Made by a program: the position numbers and the translations under genes | Notes under the pieces: generated by a model | Seen by the model: the letters and a program-made list of their open reading frames with translations, nothing else | Told to the model about the DNA's origin: nothing | Databases searched by the model: none | Assembly: GCA_013823325.1 (NCBI GenBank) | Contig: PNLY01000014.1 | Span: 1 to 64,000, forward strand | DNA: 64,000 nt | From: Methylobacterium sp. | GTDB lineage: Bacteria; Pseudomonadota; Alphaproteobacteria; Rhizobiales; Beijerinckiaceae | Direction: 5' to 3' | Shown here: one piece after another, positions 51,713 to 60,622 of the stretch | Layout of the letters: every line of letters begins with the position of its first letter | How positions within the stretch are numbered: the stretch's first letter is position 1

Positions 51713-52746
51713 TAAGACCGTCTTCGCTCGACCAGCTTGTGGGGCAGAACGCGCTCGCGATCACCTCCCTCTCGGTCCTCCGCGATGAGTTCGGCCACCG
51801 CCTGGCCGAAGGTGCCGTAGGGTATCAGGACGGAGGACAGCCACGGGGCGACCCAGTCGTTGAGCGGGTTGTCGTCGAAGCCATAGATTGGCAGGGAGAC
51901 CGGGCGGGCGCTCTCTTCGATGAAGCGGTGCGCGCCGAAGGCGATCAGATCGCCGGTGCAGATCAGAGCGTCGTAGTCGGCGCCATCGCGTTGGAGCAGG
52001 CGGGCAGCGGCATAGCCGATCGCAAGATGCTCCTTCTCAGCGGGTCCCAGAACCAGGGACGGCGGGATCGGATGACCCGCCGCGGCAAAGCTCTCGACGA
52101 TGGCTTCGACACGGGCCCGGGTCGCCGATGAGGCGAGGGGGGCGTGGATCAATGCCGGGTGCCTGATGCCATGGGCCAGCGCATGCGTGGCGACATCTCG
52201 CCCCGCCTGCACATTGTCGATGCCGACGAAGTCGCCATTCGGGTCGCCGGGGTCGCGGCGGTTGACGAAGATCAGGGGGGTAGGGCCGCCCCGCATCAGG
52301 TCCAGCATGGGGCTCGCCACCGCGCCGAGGAAGACGATCGCCCGGGCCTGCTGTGCTCGCATCTCGCGCAGATACTCGTCCTGCAGCTTCGGGTCGTCAT
52401 GGGTGTCGCAGAGCACCATGACCAGCCCCTGCTGGCGCAGTGCCACTTCGGTCGAGGCGGCGATCGCCGCCATGGTCGGGTTGGCGAGGTTGGCGGCCAG
52501 CACGGCAACCAGCCGGCTTTGCCTCTGCCGCAGTGATTTGCCGGCACTCGAAGGGCGATAGTCGAGTTCGGCCACCGCCTGCCTGACCCTGGCGACCGTC
52601 TCGGCAGAGGCCTTGTTCGCGATGCCGTTCAGGACCCGGGAGACGGTCGCGATCGAGACACCGGCCCGCTCGGCCACATTGGCGATCGATGCCTGCTGGG
52701 CATCGGCCGGCTTGAGCGCCGTGCGCCGCATCGTCATCGCCGTCAT
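51712..52746 (-). CDS. LacI-family transcriptional regulator
   Basis: A 344-residue LacI-type repressor. The helix-turn-helix is ASIANVAERAGVSIATVSRVLNGIANKASAETVARVRQAVAELDYRPSS, with the hinge SAGKSLRQRQS next, then a periplasmic-binding-like effector domain (LVAVLAANLANPTMAAIAASTEVALRQQGLVMVLCDTHDD). The open frame reaches 52857; ATG 52746 (or 52737, 52731) gives a normal start. It ends abruptly at LPHKLVERRRS, slightly shorter than usual, right where the remnant of another LacI tail begins. It is divergent from the ABC/GH2 operon it should control. Confidence 0.93.
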   Translation of the reverse strand: MTAMTMRRTALKPADAQQASIANVAERAGVSIATVSRVLNGIANKASAETVARVRQAVAELDYRPSSAGKSLRQRQSRLVAVLAANLANPTMAAIAASTEVALRQQGLVMVLCDTHDDPKLQDEYLREMRAQQARAIVFLGAVASPMLDLMRGGPTPLIFVNRRDPGDPNGDFVGIDNVQAGRDVATHALAHGIRHPALIHAPLASSATRARVEAIVESFAAAGHPIPPSLVLGPAEKEHLAIGYAAARLLQRDGADYDALICTGDLIAFGAHRFIEESARPVSLPIYGFDDNPLNDWVAPWLSSVLIPYGTFGQAVAELIAEDREGGDRERVLPHKLVERRRS

Positions 52747-52805
52747 TCGGTCCAGGGCCACAAAAACACTTGCGCTTTTATAGCGAGAGGTCATAGGGTG
52801 CAGCA

Positions 52806-52823
52806 AGGGTAAACGTTTACCCT
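52806..52823. promoter_or_regulatory. LacI-type operator
   Basis: AGGGTAAACGTTTACCCT is an 18-bp perfect palindrome with the central CG that is typical of LacI-family operators (AAACGTTT core). It lies between the regulator and the sugar importer operon, 56 bases before the binding-protein start. Confidence 0.85.
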
Positions 52824-52878
52824 CAACAAGACAGCACAGCAGAAGAGCGCAGCCCAATAGCGTTCACGGGAGGAAGCC

Positions 52879-54162
52879 ATGAGGTTCTTGAAACGGATTG
52901 CCGCCGCCGCGGGTATCGTGATGGCGGGTGCGCTGCCCTCGGCCGCGCAGACGCTGACCGTCTGGCACGATCTCGGCGACAACGGCCTGAAATGGTTCGA
53001 GGCGATGTCCGCCGAATTCGCCAAGCAGCGGCCAGGCGTGACGGTGAAGTCGCTCAGCTACCCGACCGACCAGTGGTTCGGCCGTGTCATCAGCGCGCTG
53101 AACACCGATTCGGCGCCGGACCTGATCTACAACAACTACGAGCGCGTCATCCGCATCCAGGATCAGACTGGCAAGGTCTCGGACCTCAAGCCGGTGCTTG
53201 GCAAGGTCACCGACAAGGCCTTCCTCACCGACGACGATCTCAAGGTCGCGACCTACAAGGACCGGCAGATCATCATCCCGATCCAGCGCGTGCAGATGGG
53301 CTTCGGCGTGCGCAAGAGCTGGCTCGACAAGGTTGGCGAGACATTCCCCGAGACCTGGGAGGATGCCAAGCGCGTCGCTGGCAAGTTCCGCGACAATGAT
53401 CCCGATGGCAACGGCAAGGCCGACACCTTCGGCTTCGCGCTCGAGGCGGCCAAGCCGCGCGATCTCATCCACATCCTCGATCTGTTCAGCTTCGGCACCG
53501 GCTTGCGCCACACGCTGATCGATCCCGCAGGCAACATCACCATCGACGAGCCGCGCCATGCGGCGGTGCTGGAGGAGTTCCTCAAGACCTATACGAGCTA
53601 CAAATTCGTCGCGCCGGACACGATCAACCACTCCTTCACCGAGATGTACCAGGTGATCGAGGGCGGCCGCGGCGGCATGTTCCGCGTCGGCGACTGGAAT
53701 GTGAAGAAGTGGGACGGCGAGAAGGTCCTCAACGGCGACTTCGTCGTCGGCAAATGGCCGAAATTCGCAGCCGACGAGACCAACTACGTCGTCATCGGCG
53801 GCATGCGCGGCATCGCCATCCCCGAGAACGCGCCCAACAAGGCACTGGCGCAGGACTTCGCCCAGTTCATGCTGAGCAAGGCGGCCCAGCAGGCCTCGCT
53901 CGACAATATCGGCGCGGCCGTGCGCGGTGACCTCGACGTCGCCGCCCTGTCGCCGCGCTCGCAGTATTTCGCCAAGGCCGAGGCGCCGCTCATCGCCTAT
54001 GATTTCCCCGAGGCGGTGCATCCCTTCTATCCGGAGCTCGAAGCGGCCTTCCACAAGAAGCTGCTCTCCGGCATCGCCAAGCCGCCGGCGGACTGGAAGC
54101 CGTTCATCGCCGAGACGGCCAGGGAGATGCGCGAGCTCGCGGCAAAGCTGAAGGCCAAATAG
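52879..54162 (+). CDS. Sugar ABC transporter substrate-binding protein
   Basis: A 427-residue family 1 periplasmic binding protein. Signal peptide ends at ALPSAAQTL. Mature protein begins LTVWHDLGDNGLKWFEAMSAEFAKQRPGVTVKSLSY. An EF-hand-like calcium loop DNDPDGNGKADTFGF lies near residue 175, as in some oligosaccharide binding proteins. GGGAGG precedes the start. It is the first gene of the LacI-controlled operon and serves the two following permeases. Bound sugar is unknown, but the GH2 enzyme downstream suggests a beta-linked glycoside or oligosaccharide. Confidence 0.93.
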   Translation: MRFLKRIAAAAGIVMAGALPSAAQTLTVWHDLGDNGLKWFEAMSAEFAKQRPGVTVKSLSYPTDQWFGRVISALNTDSAPDLIYNNYERVIRIQDQTGKVSDLKPVLGKVTDKAFLTDDDLKVATYKDRQIIIPIQRVQMGFGVRKSWLDKVGETFPETWEDAKRVAGKFRDNDPDGNGKADTFGFALEAAKPRDLIHILDLFSFGTGLRHTLIDPAGNITIDEPRHAAVLEEFLKTYTSYKFVAPDTINHSFTEMYQVIEGGRGGMFRVGDWNVKKWDGEKVLNGDFVVGKWPKFAADETNYVVIGGMRGIAIPENAPNKALAQDFAQFMLSKAAQQASLDNIGAAVRGDLDVAALSPRSQYFAKAEAPLIAYDFPEAVHPFYPELEAAFHKKLLSGIAKPPADWKPFIAETAREMRELAAKLKAK

Positions 54163-54236
54163 CCTTAAGCGATATCGCGATTGCGGGCTGCGCTGCGCGC
54201 GCCCGCGGACGAGCCTCTACCGGAAGGGCAGACAGC

Positions 54237-55127
54237 ATGACCACGACCCTTGAAACGGTCTGGCATAACCGGATCTTCTATCTCTTCGTCCTGCCCTTCG
54301 CGGTGCTGACGATCCTGTTCGGCGTCTGGCCGATCGTGCTGTCGATCATGGTGTCGTTCACGGCATCGGCGACGGCGCTGCGGCCGAACCCGACCTATGT
54401 CGGCTTCGCCAATTACGCGGCGATCTTCGCCGACCCGGCCTTTCTGGCTTCGCTGCTGCGCACCTTCCTCTATACGGCGGTCGCCGTTGTGGTGAATATC
54501 GGCTTCGCCTTCGGCATGGCGGTGCTGATCGACTCGCCGCTGCTGAGGCGCGGCGGCCTGCTTCTGCGCCTGGCGCTGTTCCTGCCGGTGGTGACGCCGG
54601 ACGTCGCCGGTTATGTCGTCTGGCGCTGGCTCTACGACCGTTCCTTCGGCGCGATCAACGCGCTGTTCGACACCGTCGGCCTGCCGGCCTTCGCCGGGCT
54701 GACCACCGGACCGACGGCGATGATCTCGCTGCTGATCGCCGAGCTCTGGCACCATGCCGGCTTCTACATGCTGATCTTCCACGCCAACCTCGCCATCCGC
54801 GATCGGGCGCTGGAGGAAGCTGCGCATGTCGACGGCGCCACGGCCTGGCAGCGCTGGCGCTATGTGATCCTGCCGCAGCTCAAGCCGGCCTTCATCATCA
54901 ACACCGTCTATGCGCTGATCCAGTTCCTGAAGACCTTCACCGTCGTGGTGGTGATGACCAAGGGTGGGCCGAACGAGGCGACAAACTTCGTCTCCTACTA
55001 CGCCTACCAGCTCTTCGATCAGGGCCGCTATGGCGAGGCGACCGCGATGGCGAGCGTCCTCTTCCTGATCGTGATCGGCGTCTCCCTGACCATCTATCGC
55101 CTGGGCGACAGGGAGGCTGCGCGATGA
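54237..55127 (+). CDS. Sugar ABC transporter permease (MalF/UgpA type)
   Basis: A 296-residue permease with about six hydrophobic segments. The EAA loop is ALEEAAHVDGATAWQRWRYVILPQLKP. It starts 74 bases after the binding-protein gene behind a GGAAGGG site, and overlaps the next permease by ATGA. No ATPase gene is present in the operon. Confidence 0.94.
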   Translation: MTTTLETVWHNRIFYLFVLPFAVLTILFGVWPIVLSIMVSFTASATALRPNPTYVGFANYAAIFADPAFLASLLRTFLYTAVAVVVNIGFAFGMAVLIDSPLLRRGGLLLRLALFLPVVTPDVAGYVVWRWLYDRSFGAINALFDTVGLPAFAGLTTGPTAMISLLIAELWHHAGFYMLIFHANLAIRDRALEEAAHVDGATAWQRWRYVILPQLKPAFIINTVYALIQFLKTFTVVVVMTKGGPNEATNFVSYYAYQLFDQGRYGEATAMASVLFLIVIGVSLTIYRLGDREAAR

Positions 55128-55978
55128 GTGCCGATGCGCAGATGACGCGGATCAGCCGGCCGCTCCAGATCGCGGCTTACGCCTTCGCCGCGCTGGTCGG
55201 GCTCGCTTTCCTCTACCCCTATTGGTGGATGCTGGTCAGCGCCTTCCGTTCGACGCGGGCGATCATGGACGATCCGCTGCGGCTGCTGCCGGAGACGCTG
55301 GACCTCTCGATCTTCACCGAGATCGCCAGCCTCGGCGGCGTTTCGCTGGCACGCTACATCGCCAATTCGCTGGCGATCACCACGGCCTCGACCGTCCTCA
55401 GCGTCGTCGTCACCGCGCTCGGCGCCTACGCGCTGACCCGCAAGCCGCAGCTGCCGGGCTTCACCGCTCTGCGCTACGGCTTCCTCGTCACCATCATGTA
55501 CCCCTACATGCTGCTGGTGATCCCGGTCTACCTGGTGATGTTCAAGCTCGGGCTGCTCGGTTCCTATGCCGGCATCGTGCTCTTCCTGGCGCTCGGACCG
55601 ATCCAGTTCTTCCTGTTCGAGCAGTTCTTCCGGAAGATCCCGGGCGAGGTCATCGAGGCGGCGATCATCGACGGCGCCAACGAGGCGCAGATCCTGTTCC
55701 GCATCGTCCTGCCGATGGCGTCCTCGATCACCGTGACGGTGGCGCTGATCACCTTCCTGCTCAACTGGGCGCAGTGGTTCCCGGTGCTGGTGATCTCGAA
55801 GACGCCGGACACCTACACGCTCCCGGTGGCGCTGCTGTCGATGAACACCGAGCTGGGCGCGAATTTCCAGGGAATCATGGCGCTCGCCGTGATCACCACC
55901 CTGCCGGTGGCAGGGCTGTTCCTGCTCGCCCAGAAGCGGGTGATGGCGGGCATGGCGAGCGGGGCAGTCAAGGGATGA
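55124..55978 (+). CDS. Sugar ABC transporter permease (MalG/UgpE type)
   Basis: A 284-residue permease with six hydrophobic segments; EAA loop GEVIEAAIIDGANEAQILFRIVLPMASS and the typical terminal RVMAGMASGAVKG. It forms the channel with the upstream permease. Overlaps by ATGA at both ends, which shows one translationally coupled operon. Confidence 0.94.
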   Translation: MSADAQMTRISRPLQIAAYAFAALVGLAFLYPYWWMLVSAFRSTRAIMDDPLRLLPETLDLSIFTEIASLGGVSLARYIANSLAITTASTVLSVVVTALGAYALTRKPQLPGFTALRYGFLVTIMYPYMLLVIPVYLVMFKLGLLGSYAGIVLFLALGPIQFFLFEQFFRKIPGEVIEAAIIDGANEAQILFRIVLPMASSITVTVALITFLLNWAQWFPVLVISKTPDTYTLPVALLSMNTELGANFQGIMALAVITTLPVAGLFLLAQKRVMAGMASGAVKG

Positions 55979-57120
55979 GCCTGATGTACGATGCGATATC
56001 GCAGACCGACCGGGCGGCGGCGATCGAGACCGCAAGGCAACGCTCGCTCGCCTGGCTCGCCGCGATGCAGGTGCCGGGCGCGCCGCGCGGCGTCATGCGC
56101 ATCTCGGCGGCGCAGGATCATGCGCGCTGGCCGGGCGTCAGCCTCTACGGCACCTATAACGGCATCATGTGCCTCGATTTGATCGGGGGGCTAGACAGCT
56201 TCTCCGAGGCCGAGCGCGCCGCGCTCGTCGCCTGGCTCGAAGAGCACCGCCGCCTCGACGGCATCGTTCGCGTGCCCGGCATGACCGGCGAAGCCGTGTT
56301 CAAGAAGCCGGATCGCGACGAGACCTGGCGCTATATCGACTTCCACGTCACCAACTACACGCTCGGCGCCATCGATGCGCTGGAGCCGGGCCGGCGCCCG
56401 AACCTGACCTTCGCCAGGCCCTTCCTCGATCCGTTGAAGCTCAAGGCCTGGCTCGCCGATCGCGATCTCAACGACCCCTGGCAGGAAGGCAACAACATCG
56501 TCAATCTGGCGAGCTTCTTCCTGCTGCTGCGGCGGGACGGGGACGCCGCGATGCGGGCGCGCGTCGATGGCGCGCTCGAGATCCTCTATGGCTGGCACGA
56601 CCGTAACCGCGAGCCGAGCACCGGGTTCTGGGGCGTTGGCCAGCTCTCTGACTCGACGCGCCTGCTGCACGCCTTCGCCGGCTCGATGCACAATTTCCAT
56701 ATCTGGTACCATGAGGGCCGCATCCCGGCCGCCTTCGACCGCTCGGTCGACTATGTGCTGTCGCTGCCGCCGCGCGTCGATTCCGCCTGCATCGACGTCG
56801 ACGCCGTCGATGTCCTTGTCCATGGCCTCGCCTTGCTCGACCATCGCCGTGACGAGATCCGCCAGTGGCTGTCGAGCCTGCTCGACGCGCTCCTCGCCGA
56901 TCAGAACGCCGATGGCGGCTTCTGCGATGTCCGCACCGGCATCCGCCGCCAGGACGGCTGGGTGAAGGGCTATGAGGAGCCGCAAGGGCTCTCCAACGGC
57001 TTCGCGACCTGGTTCCGCTGGATCGCGATCGCGATGATCGCCGATGTGCTGTTTCCGGGCCGCTGGAGCTGGCGCTTCCGCCGGATGATCGGCATCGGCT
57101 ACCGGCTCGGAGCAGGATGA
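55975..57120 (+). CDS. Unknown protein, possible alpha/alpha-toroid glycan enzyme
   Basis: A 381-residue cytoplasmic protein with no signal peptide that I cannot assign to a known family. It is rich in helices with repeated aromatic and acidic motifs (WLEEHRRLDGIVRVPG, DFHVTNYTLGAIDALEP, WQEGNNIVNLASFFLLL, HNFHIWYHEGRIP, QNADGGFCDV). These resemble the inner helices of alpha/alpha-toroid enzymes such as terpenoid cyclases or glycoside hydrolases. QNADGGFCDV is like the QW-type repeats of prenyl-type toroids. It is coupled by ATGA to the permease and to the GH2 gene, so it probably acts on the imported glycoside. Confidence 0.7.
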   Translation: MSLMYDAISQTDRAAAIETARQRSLAWLAAMQVPGAPRGVMRISAAQDHARWPGVSLYGTYNGIMCLDLIGGLDSFSEAERAALVAWLEEHRRLDGIVRVPGMTGEAVFKKPDRDETWRYIDFHVTNYTLGAIDALEPGRRPNLTFARPFLDPLKLKAWLADRDLNDPWQEGNNIVNLASFFLLLRRDGDAAMRARVDGALEILYGWHDRNREPSTGFWGVGQLSDSTRLLHAFAGSMHNFHIWYHEGRIPAAFDRSVDYVLSLPPRVDSACIDVDAVDVLVHGLALLDHRRDEIRQWLSSLLDALLADQNADGGFCDVRTGIRRQDGWVKGYEEPQGLSNGFATWFRWIAIAMIADVLFPGRWSWRFRRMIGIGYRLGAG

Positions 57121-58889
57121 TGGCCGCGGACGATCCCTTCCATCATCTCCACGACGAAGACTATGCCCGGCCTTATCTTTCCGGGCTCGTCGGAGCCGAG
57201 ACCTATGTGCCTGTCAACGGCCGGCCGGTGCTGTCGCTCGCCGGCGACTGGCGCCTCACGCTCGACCTCTTCGACGAGGGCCTGCGCCAGAGATGGTTCG
57301 CGCTCGACGAGACGCCGCCTTCGCAATGGCCCCAGCCGCGCGATTACGAGATCGAGGCGGGCGAGCTCGTGCCGGTCCCGTCCTGCTGGAACCTGCTCAA
57401 GCCGGAATGGACCTATTTCGAGGGCGCCGCCTGGTACACGCGCCATCTCGACTGGCTGCGCGGCCCCGCCGGGGAGCGGGCGATCCTCAACATCGGCGCG
57501 GCCAACTATGCGGCTTTCATCTTCGTCAACGGCCGTTATGTCGGCGGCCATCGCGGCGGCTCGACGCCGTTCAGTCTCGATGTGACGGATGTCCTGCAGG
57601 ACGGCCGCAACCGCCTGCAGGTCATGGTCGAGAACCGGCGCTCCCCGGTCCGCGTGCCGATGCAGCATATCGACTGGTTCAACTATGGCGGGCTCTATCG
57701 CGAGATCTCGCTGATGCGCCTGCCGGCGGCGTTCATCCGCGAGGCGCGCGCCGTGCTGCTGCCCGGGGGACGAGAGGCCCGGTTCGCGATCGTCCTGTCC
57801 GAGGCGGTCGATACGACCGCGCAGGTCGATGTTCCCGAGCTCGGCCTATCGCTCTCCGTCCTCATCCGCGGCGGCAGAGGTGAAGCGAAGATACCCTTTG
57901 CCGGGCGGACATGGTCGCCCGAGGCGCCCCGGCTCTACAATGTCCGGTTTTCCTGCGGCGCGGACCAGGTCGACGAGCGCATCGGCTTCCGAACGGTCGA
58001 GGCCCGCGGCACCGAGATTCTGCTGAACGGGGAAACGCTTCGTCTCAAGGGCGTCTGCGTCCACGAGGATGACCTGGCGCTCGGCAAGGTGTCCACCGAA
58101 GCGGATGTGCGCCGTCGCTTCCGCCATGTCAAAGAGCTCGGCGGCAATTTCCTGCGCCTGTCGCATTACCCGCACCATGAGCATGTCGCGCGGATCGCCG
58201 ACGAGATGGGGCTGCTGCTCTGGGCCGAAATCCCGGTCTACTGGGCGATCGCCTTCGACAATCCCGACACCTATGTCGATGCCGAGAACCAGCTGCGCGA
58301 GCTGGTCGCCCGCGACATCAACCGCGCCAGCGTGATCCTTTGGGGCGTCGGCAACGAGAACGCCGACACCGATGCGCGCCTCTCCTTCATGGCGCGGCTC
58401 GCACAGGCCGCCAGACGCGCTGATCCGACCCGCCTGGTCGGCGCCGCCTGTCTGATCAACCGCGAGACCTTCGCGATCGAGGACCGGCTCGCCGAACATC
58501 TCGATGTGATCGGACTCAACGAGTATTTCGGCTGGTACGAGCCCGATTTCTCCGGGCTCGACCGCCTGCTCGCCAATTCGGACCCGGGCAAGCCGGTGAT
58601 CGTCTCGGAGACCGGCGCCGATGCTCTGCCCGGCCACAGGGGCGCCGGCCGCGTCCTCTTCACCGAGGATTGGCAGGCCGAGTTCTATCGTCAGCAGGTC
58701 AGGCGCCTGGCTGCGACACCCTATGTCGCCGGGATCGCCGCCTGGTTGCTCTACGATTTCCGGACTGAGCGCCGCCAGACCCGCTTCCAGAAGGGATTCA
58801 ATCGGAAAGGCCTGATCGCCGAGGACAAGACGACCCGCAAGCTGGCCTTCTGGGCGCTCTCGGAACTCTTCGCCGAATGGCGGTCCTGA
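57117..58889 (+). CDS. Glycoside hydrolase family 2 enzyme
   Basis: A 590-residue GH2 enzyme (beta-glucuronidase/galactosidase-like). The sugar-binding jelly roll is at 40-185 (LSLAGDWRLTLDLFDEG; VPSCWNLLKPEWTYFEGAAWYTRHLDW), an immunoglobulin-like domain follows, and the TIM barrel starts at LRLKGVCVHEDD. The acid/base is E414 in WGVGNENADT and the nucleophile E498 in VIVSETGADAL. No signal peptide, so it works on the imported substrate in the cytoplasm. It ends the operon; specificity cannot be read. Confidence 0.93.
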   Translation: MMAADDPFHHLHDEDYARPYLSGLVGAETYVPVNGRPVLSLAGDWRLTLDLFDEGLRQRWFALDETPPSQWPQPRDYEIEAGELVPVPSCWNLLKPEWTYFEGAAWYTRHLDWLRGPAGERAILNIGAANYAAFIFVNGRYVGGHRGGSTPFSLDVTDVLQDGRNRLQVMVENRRSPVRVPMQHIDWFNYGGLYREISLMRLPAAFIREARAVLLPGGREARFAIVLSEAVDTTAQVDVPELGLSLSVLIRGGRGEAKIPFAGRTWSPEAPRLYNVRFSCGADQVDERIGFRTVEARGTEILLNGETLRLKGVCVHEDDLALGKVSTEADVRRRFRHVKELGGNFLRLSHYPHHEHVARIADEMGLLLWAEIPVYWAIAFDNPDTYVDAENQLRELVARDINRASVILWGVGNENADTDARLSFMARLAQAARRADPTRLVGAACLINRETFAIEDRLAEHLDVIGLNEYFGWYEPDFSGLDRLLANSDPGKPVIVSETGADALPGHRGAGRVLFTEDWQAEFYRQQVRRLAATPYVAGIAAWLLYDFRTERRQTRFQKGFNRKGLIAEDKTTRKLAFWALSELFAEWRS

Positions 58890-58984
58890 TTCAGTCGATG
58901 GAATGCCGTAAGGTGACCTGAGCCCTTAAAACAGGATCGCTTGGAGCTGGAGTTTTCCGCATCGTTTCCCTTGCCGGGAGGAGC

Positions 58985-59545
58985 GGACGACGATGAAGGT
59001 GAAGAGCCCCGAGTTTCGTAGACGCCATCGGACTACTATTGTGCCGCCGTTCGAACTCGACGGGTGACAGCATCCCGTTCCTGACGTGCTTGCGCTTCGG
59101 GTTGTGGAACATCTCGATGTCGTCGAACACGTCCTGCCTTGCCTTTTCGCGCATCCGATAGGTCTTGCGGCGGATTTGCTCGCGCTTGAGCAGGTTGAAG
59201 AAGCTCTCTGCCACGTTGAAGAAGCTCTCTGCCACGGCGTTGGCAGTTCCCGCGTCGGCTCATCGAATGCTCAAGATTGTAGTGCTTCAGGAAGGCTGCG
59301 CCATCCATGCTGGTGGACTGGGAGCCTTGATCCGCGCCAGCTCCCCGTTCAGACGGCGGATCTCCGCAGCCTGGTCGACACCAGCGGGGGGCGGTGGCTT
59401 CGAGAACTTCCGCTTCCGGGCGTAAAGCGAGTGCTGACCAATCCCGAGCCGCTTGGACACCTCCGCAACCGGATAGCGTCGCTCGGGAGCCTGCGCGCCC
59501 GTGTCACGGTTGAAATCATCCCTCTAATGACCGGCCCCATCATGG
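58985..59545 (-). mobile_element. IS3-family insertion sequence remnant
   Basis: Minus-strand pieces of an IS3-type element. An OrfA part reads RYPVAEVSKRLGIGQHSLYARKRKF (near 59.40-59.48 kb) with AEIRRLNGELARI after it. The C-terminal end of OrfB follows directly: MDGAAFLKHYNLEHSMSRRGNC, then after a shift AESFFNLLKREQIRRKTYRMREKARQDVFDDIEMFHNPKRKHVRNGMLSPVEFERR. The catalytic DDE core is deleted and frames are broken, so it is not active. It marks the downstream edge of the GH2 operon. Confidence 0.85.
59194..59235. repeat. 21-bp perfect tandem duplication inside the IS remnant
   Basis: Two identical 21-base units, 59194-59214 and 59215-59235, encode a repeated AESFFNV in the OrfB piece. 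The copies are identical although the element is decayed, so the duplication is probably recent. Confidence 0.9.
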
Positions 59546-59599
59546 CCTCCTTGCCTCAAAATTGGGAAGAAGGCGCCCACAAATCCAGGGGCTATTCAA

Positions 59600-59827
59600 T
59601 CAGTGACCGTCGAGATGCAAGGTCACTTCGTAGATCTCTGCTCCGGCCGAGTCCTTTACGACGACCGCAAGCTCCATGTGATCACCATTTGGGAGCTTTT
59701 CGCGATTCAGACCGGAAAGAAGCTCTTTCGCAGCATTCTTGGCGGCCTGGTCATTGGGCAGCTCAGTGCCCTCGTCGTCCATTTCGATATGGTCGCCATC
59801 GCGCGTGTGGAAGAAATACCGGGGCAT
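59600..59827 (-). CDS. DUF6894 family small protein
   Basis: A 75-residue protein. MPRYFFHTRDGDHIEMDDEGTELPNDQAAKNAAKELL is the DUF6894 signature, seen in many small Rhizobiales proteins, often stress-induced. ATG 59827 (MPRYFFH) is preferred over 59836. It lies 42 bases from the Crp/Fnr gene on the same strand. Function unknown. Confidence 0.88.
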   Translation of the reverse strand: MPRYFFHTRDGDHIEMDDEGTELPNDQAAKNAAKELLSGLNREKLPNGDHMELAVVVKDSAGAEIYEVTLHLDGH

Positions 59828-59869
59828 GTCTGTCAAATGCGTCTCGCCCTCTGGTGTTCCAGACGCGCC

Positions 59870-60610
59870 TCACTTTTTAGAGTTGGCGTCGCGCAGATGG
59901 AGATAATCAGGGTCGAATTCAGCCAGTTTGCACAGGCCTTTCCAGTCCAGGATGGTCAGCTTGTTTGACCGCACGCGCACGAGCCCGGCCTGTCGGATCT
60001 CTCGCAGCTTCTTGTTCATGTGAACGGTGGAGAGCCCGAGCGCATCGGCGATTTCGGGCTGCGTCAGTGGTAGTTCGCAGGTCCTGCCGTCGGATAGGCC
60101 GATCGCGGTCATCTTGGTGATGAACTCGCAGAATAGATGGGCGATACGGCTCGGCGCCGAGCGCCGGCCAATTCCAACCATCCATTCCCGGTAGATGGCG
60201 GCTTCCACCAGTGTCTCGCGCCAGAACGCTTCAGCAATCCGGTAGTAGGAGCGCGTCAGGGCGCGGACCGCCTCGTGAGGAATGAACCCGACGGTCGCAG
60301 CCGTGAGCGTTCCCAGATTGTGATCCATCTGCTCGATGAGGAGCGAATGGATATCGGGGATGTCGCCGGGAAGGTGCAAGGACAGGATCTGGCGCTGCCC
60401 GTCGCCGACGATCTTGTAGCGGCAGACCAGCCCTTCGGCGACGAGGCAGCATTGCTTCGTGCGCTCCCCCTCGCTGACGATGTCGTGCCCGCTCTCGAAA
60501 TGCTTGAGGATCAGCGGCAGCCGGAGCAGATGGTCTCGCTCCTCGGGCTGCAAGGGCGAGCTCGTCTCAAGCTTCCGAACGAGTCCGTGAAGATAATGGT
60601 CCTTGTCCAT
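59870..60610 (-). CDS. Crp/Fnr-family transcriptional regulator
   Basis: A 246-residue regulator. Residues 15-150 are a cyclic-nucleotide-binding-type fold (LILKHFESGHDIVSEGERTKQCCLVAEGLVCRYKIVGDGQRQILSLHLPGDIPDIHSLL). The C-terminal winged helix reads LPLTQPEIADALGLSTVHMNKKLREIRQAGLVRVRSNKLTILD. There is no Fnr-type cysteine set at the N-terminus. The ligand is unknown. It sits between DUF6894 and a SemiSWEET on the same strand. Confidence 0.92.
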   Translation of the reverse strand: MDKDHYLHGLVRKLETSSPLQPEERDHLLRLPLILKHFESGHDIVSEGERTKQCCLVAEGLVCRYKIVGDGQRQILSLHLPGDIPDIHSLLIEQMDHNLGTLTAATVGFIPHEAVRALTRSYYRIAEAFWRETLVEAAIYREWMVGIGRRSAPSRIAHLFCEFITKMTAIGLSDGRTCELPLTQPEIADALGLSTVHMNKKLREIRQAGLVRVRSNKLTILDWKGLCKLAEFDPDYLHLRDANSKK

Positions 60611-60622
60611 CAGCTCTCAATC

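Noticed and set aside
59086..59880. 264-codon plus-strand frame across the IS remnant
   Set aside because: Runs antisense to transposase and DUF6894 sequences and has no family match.
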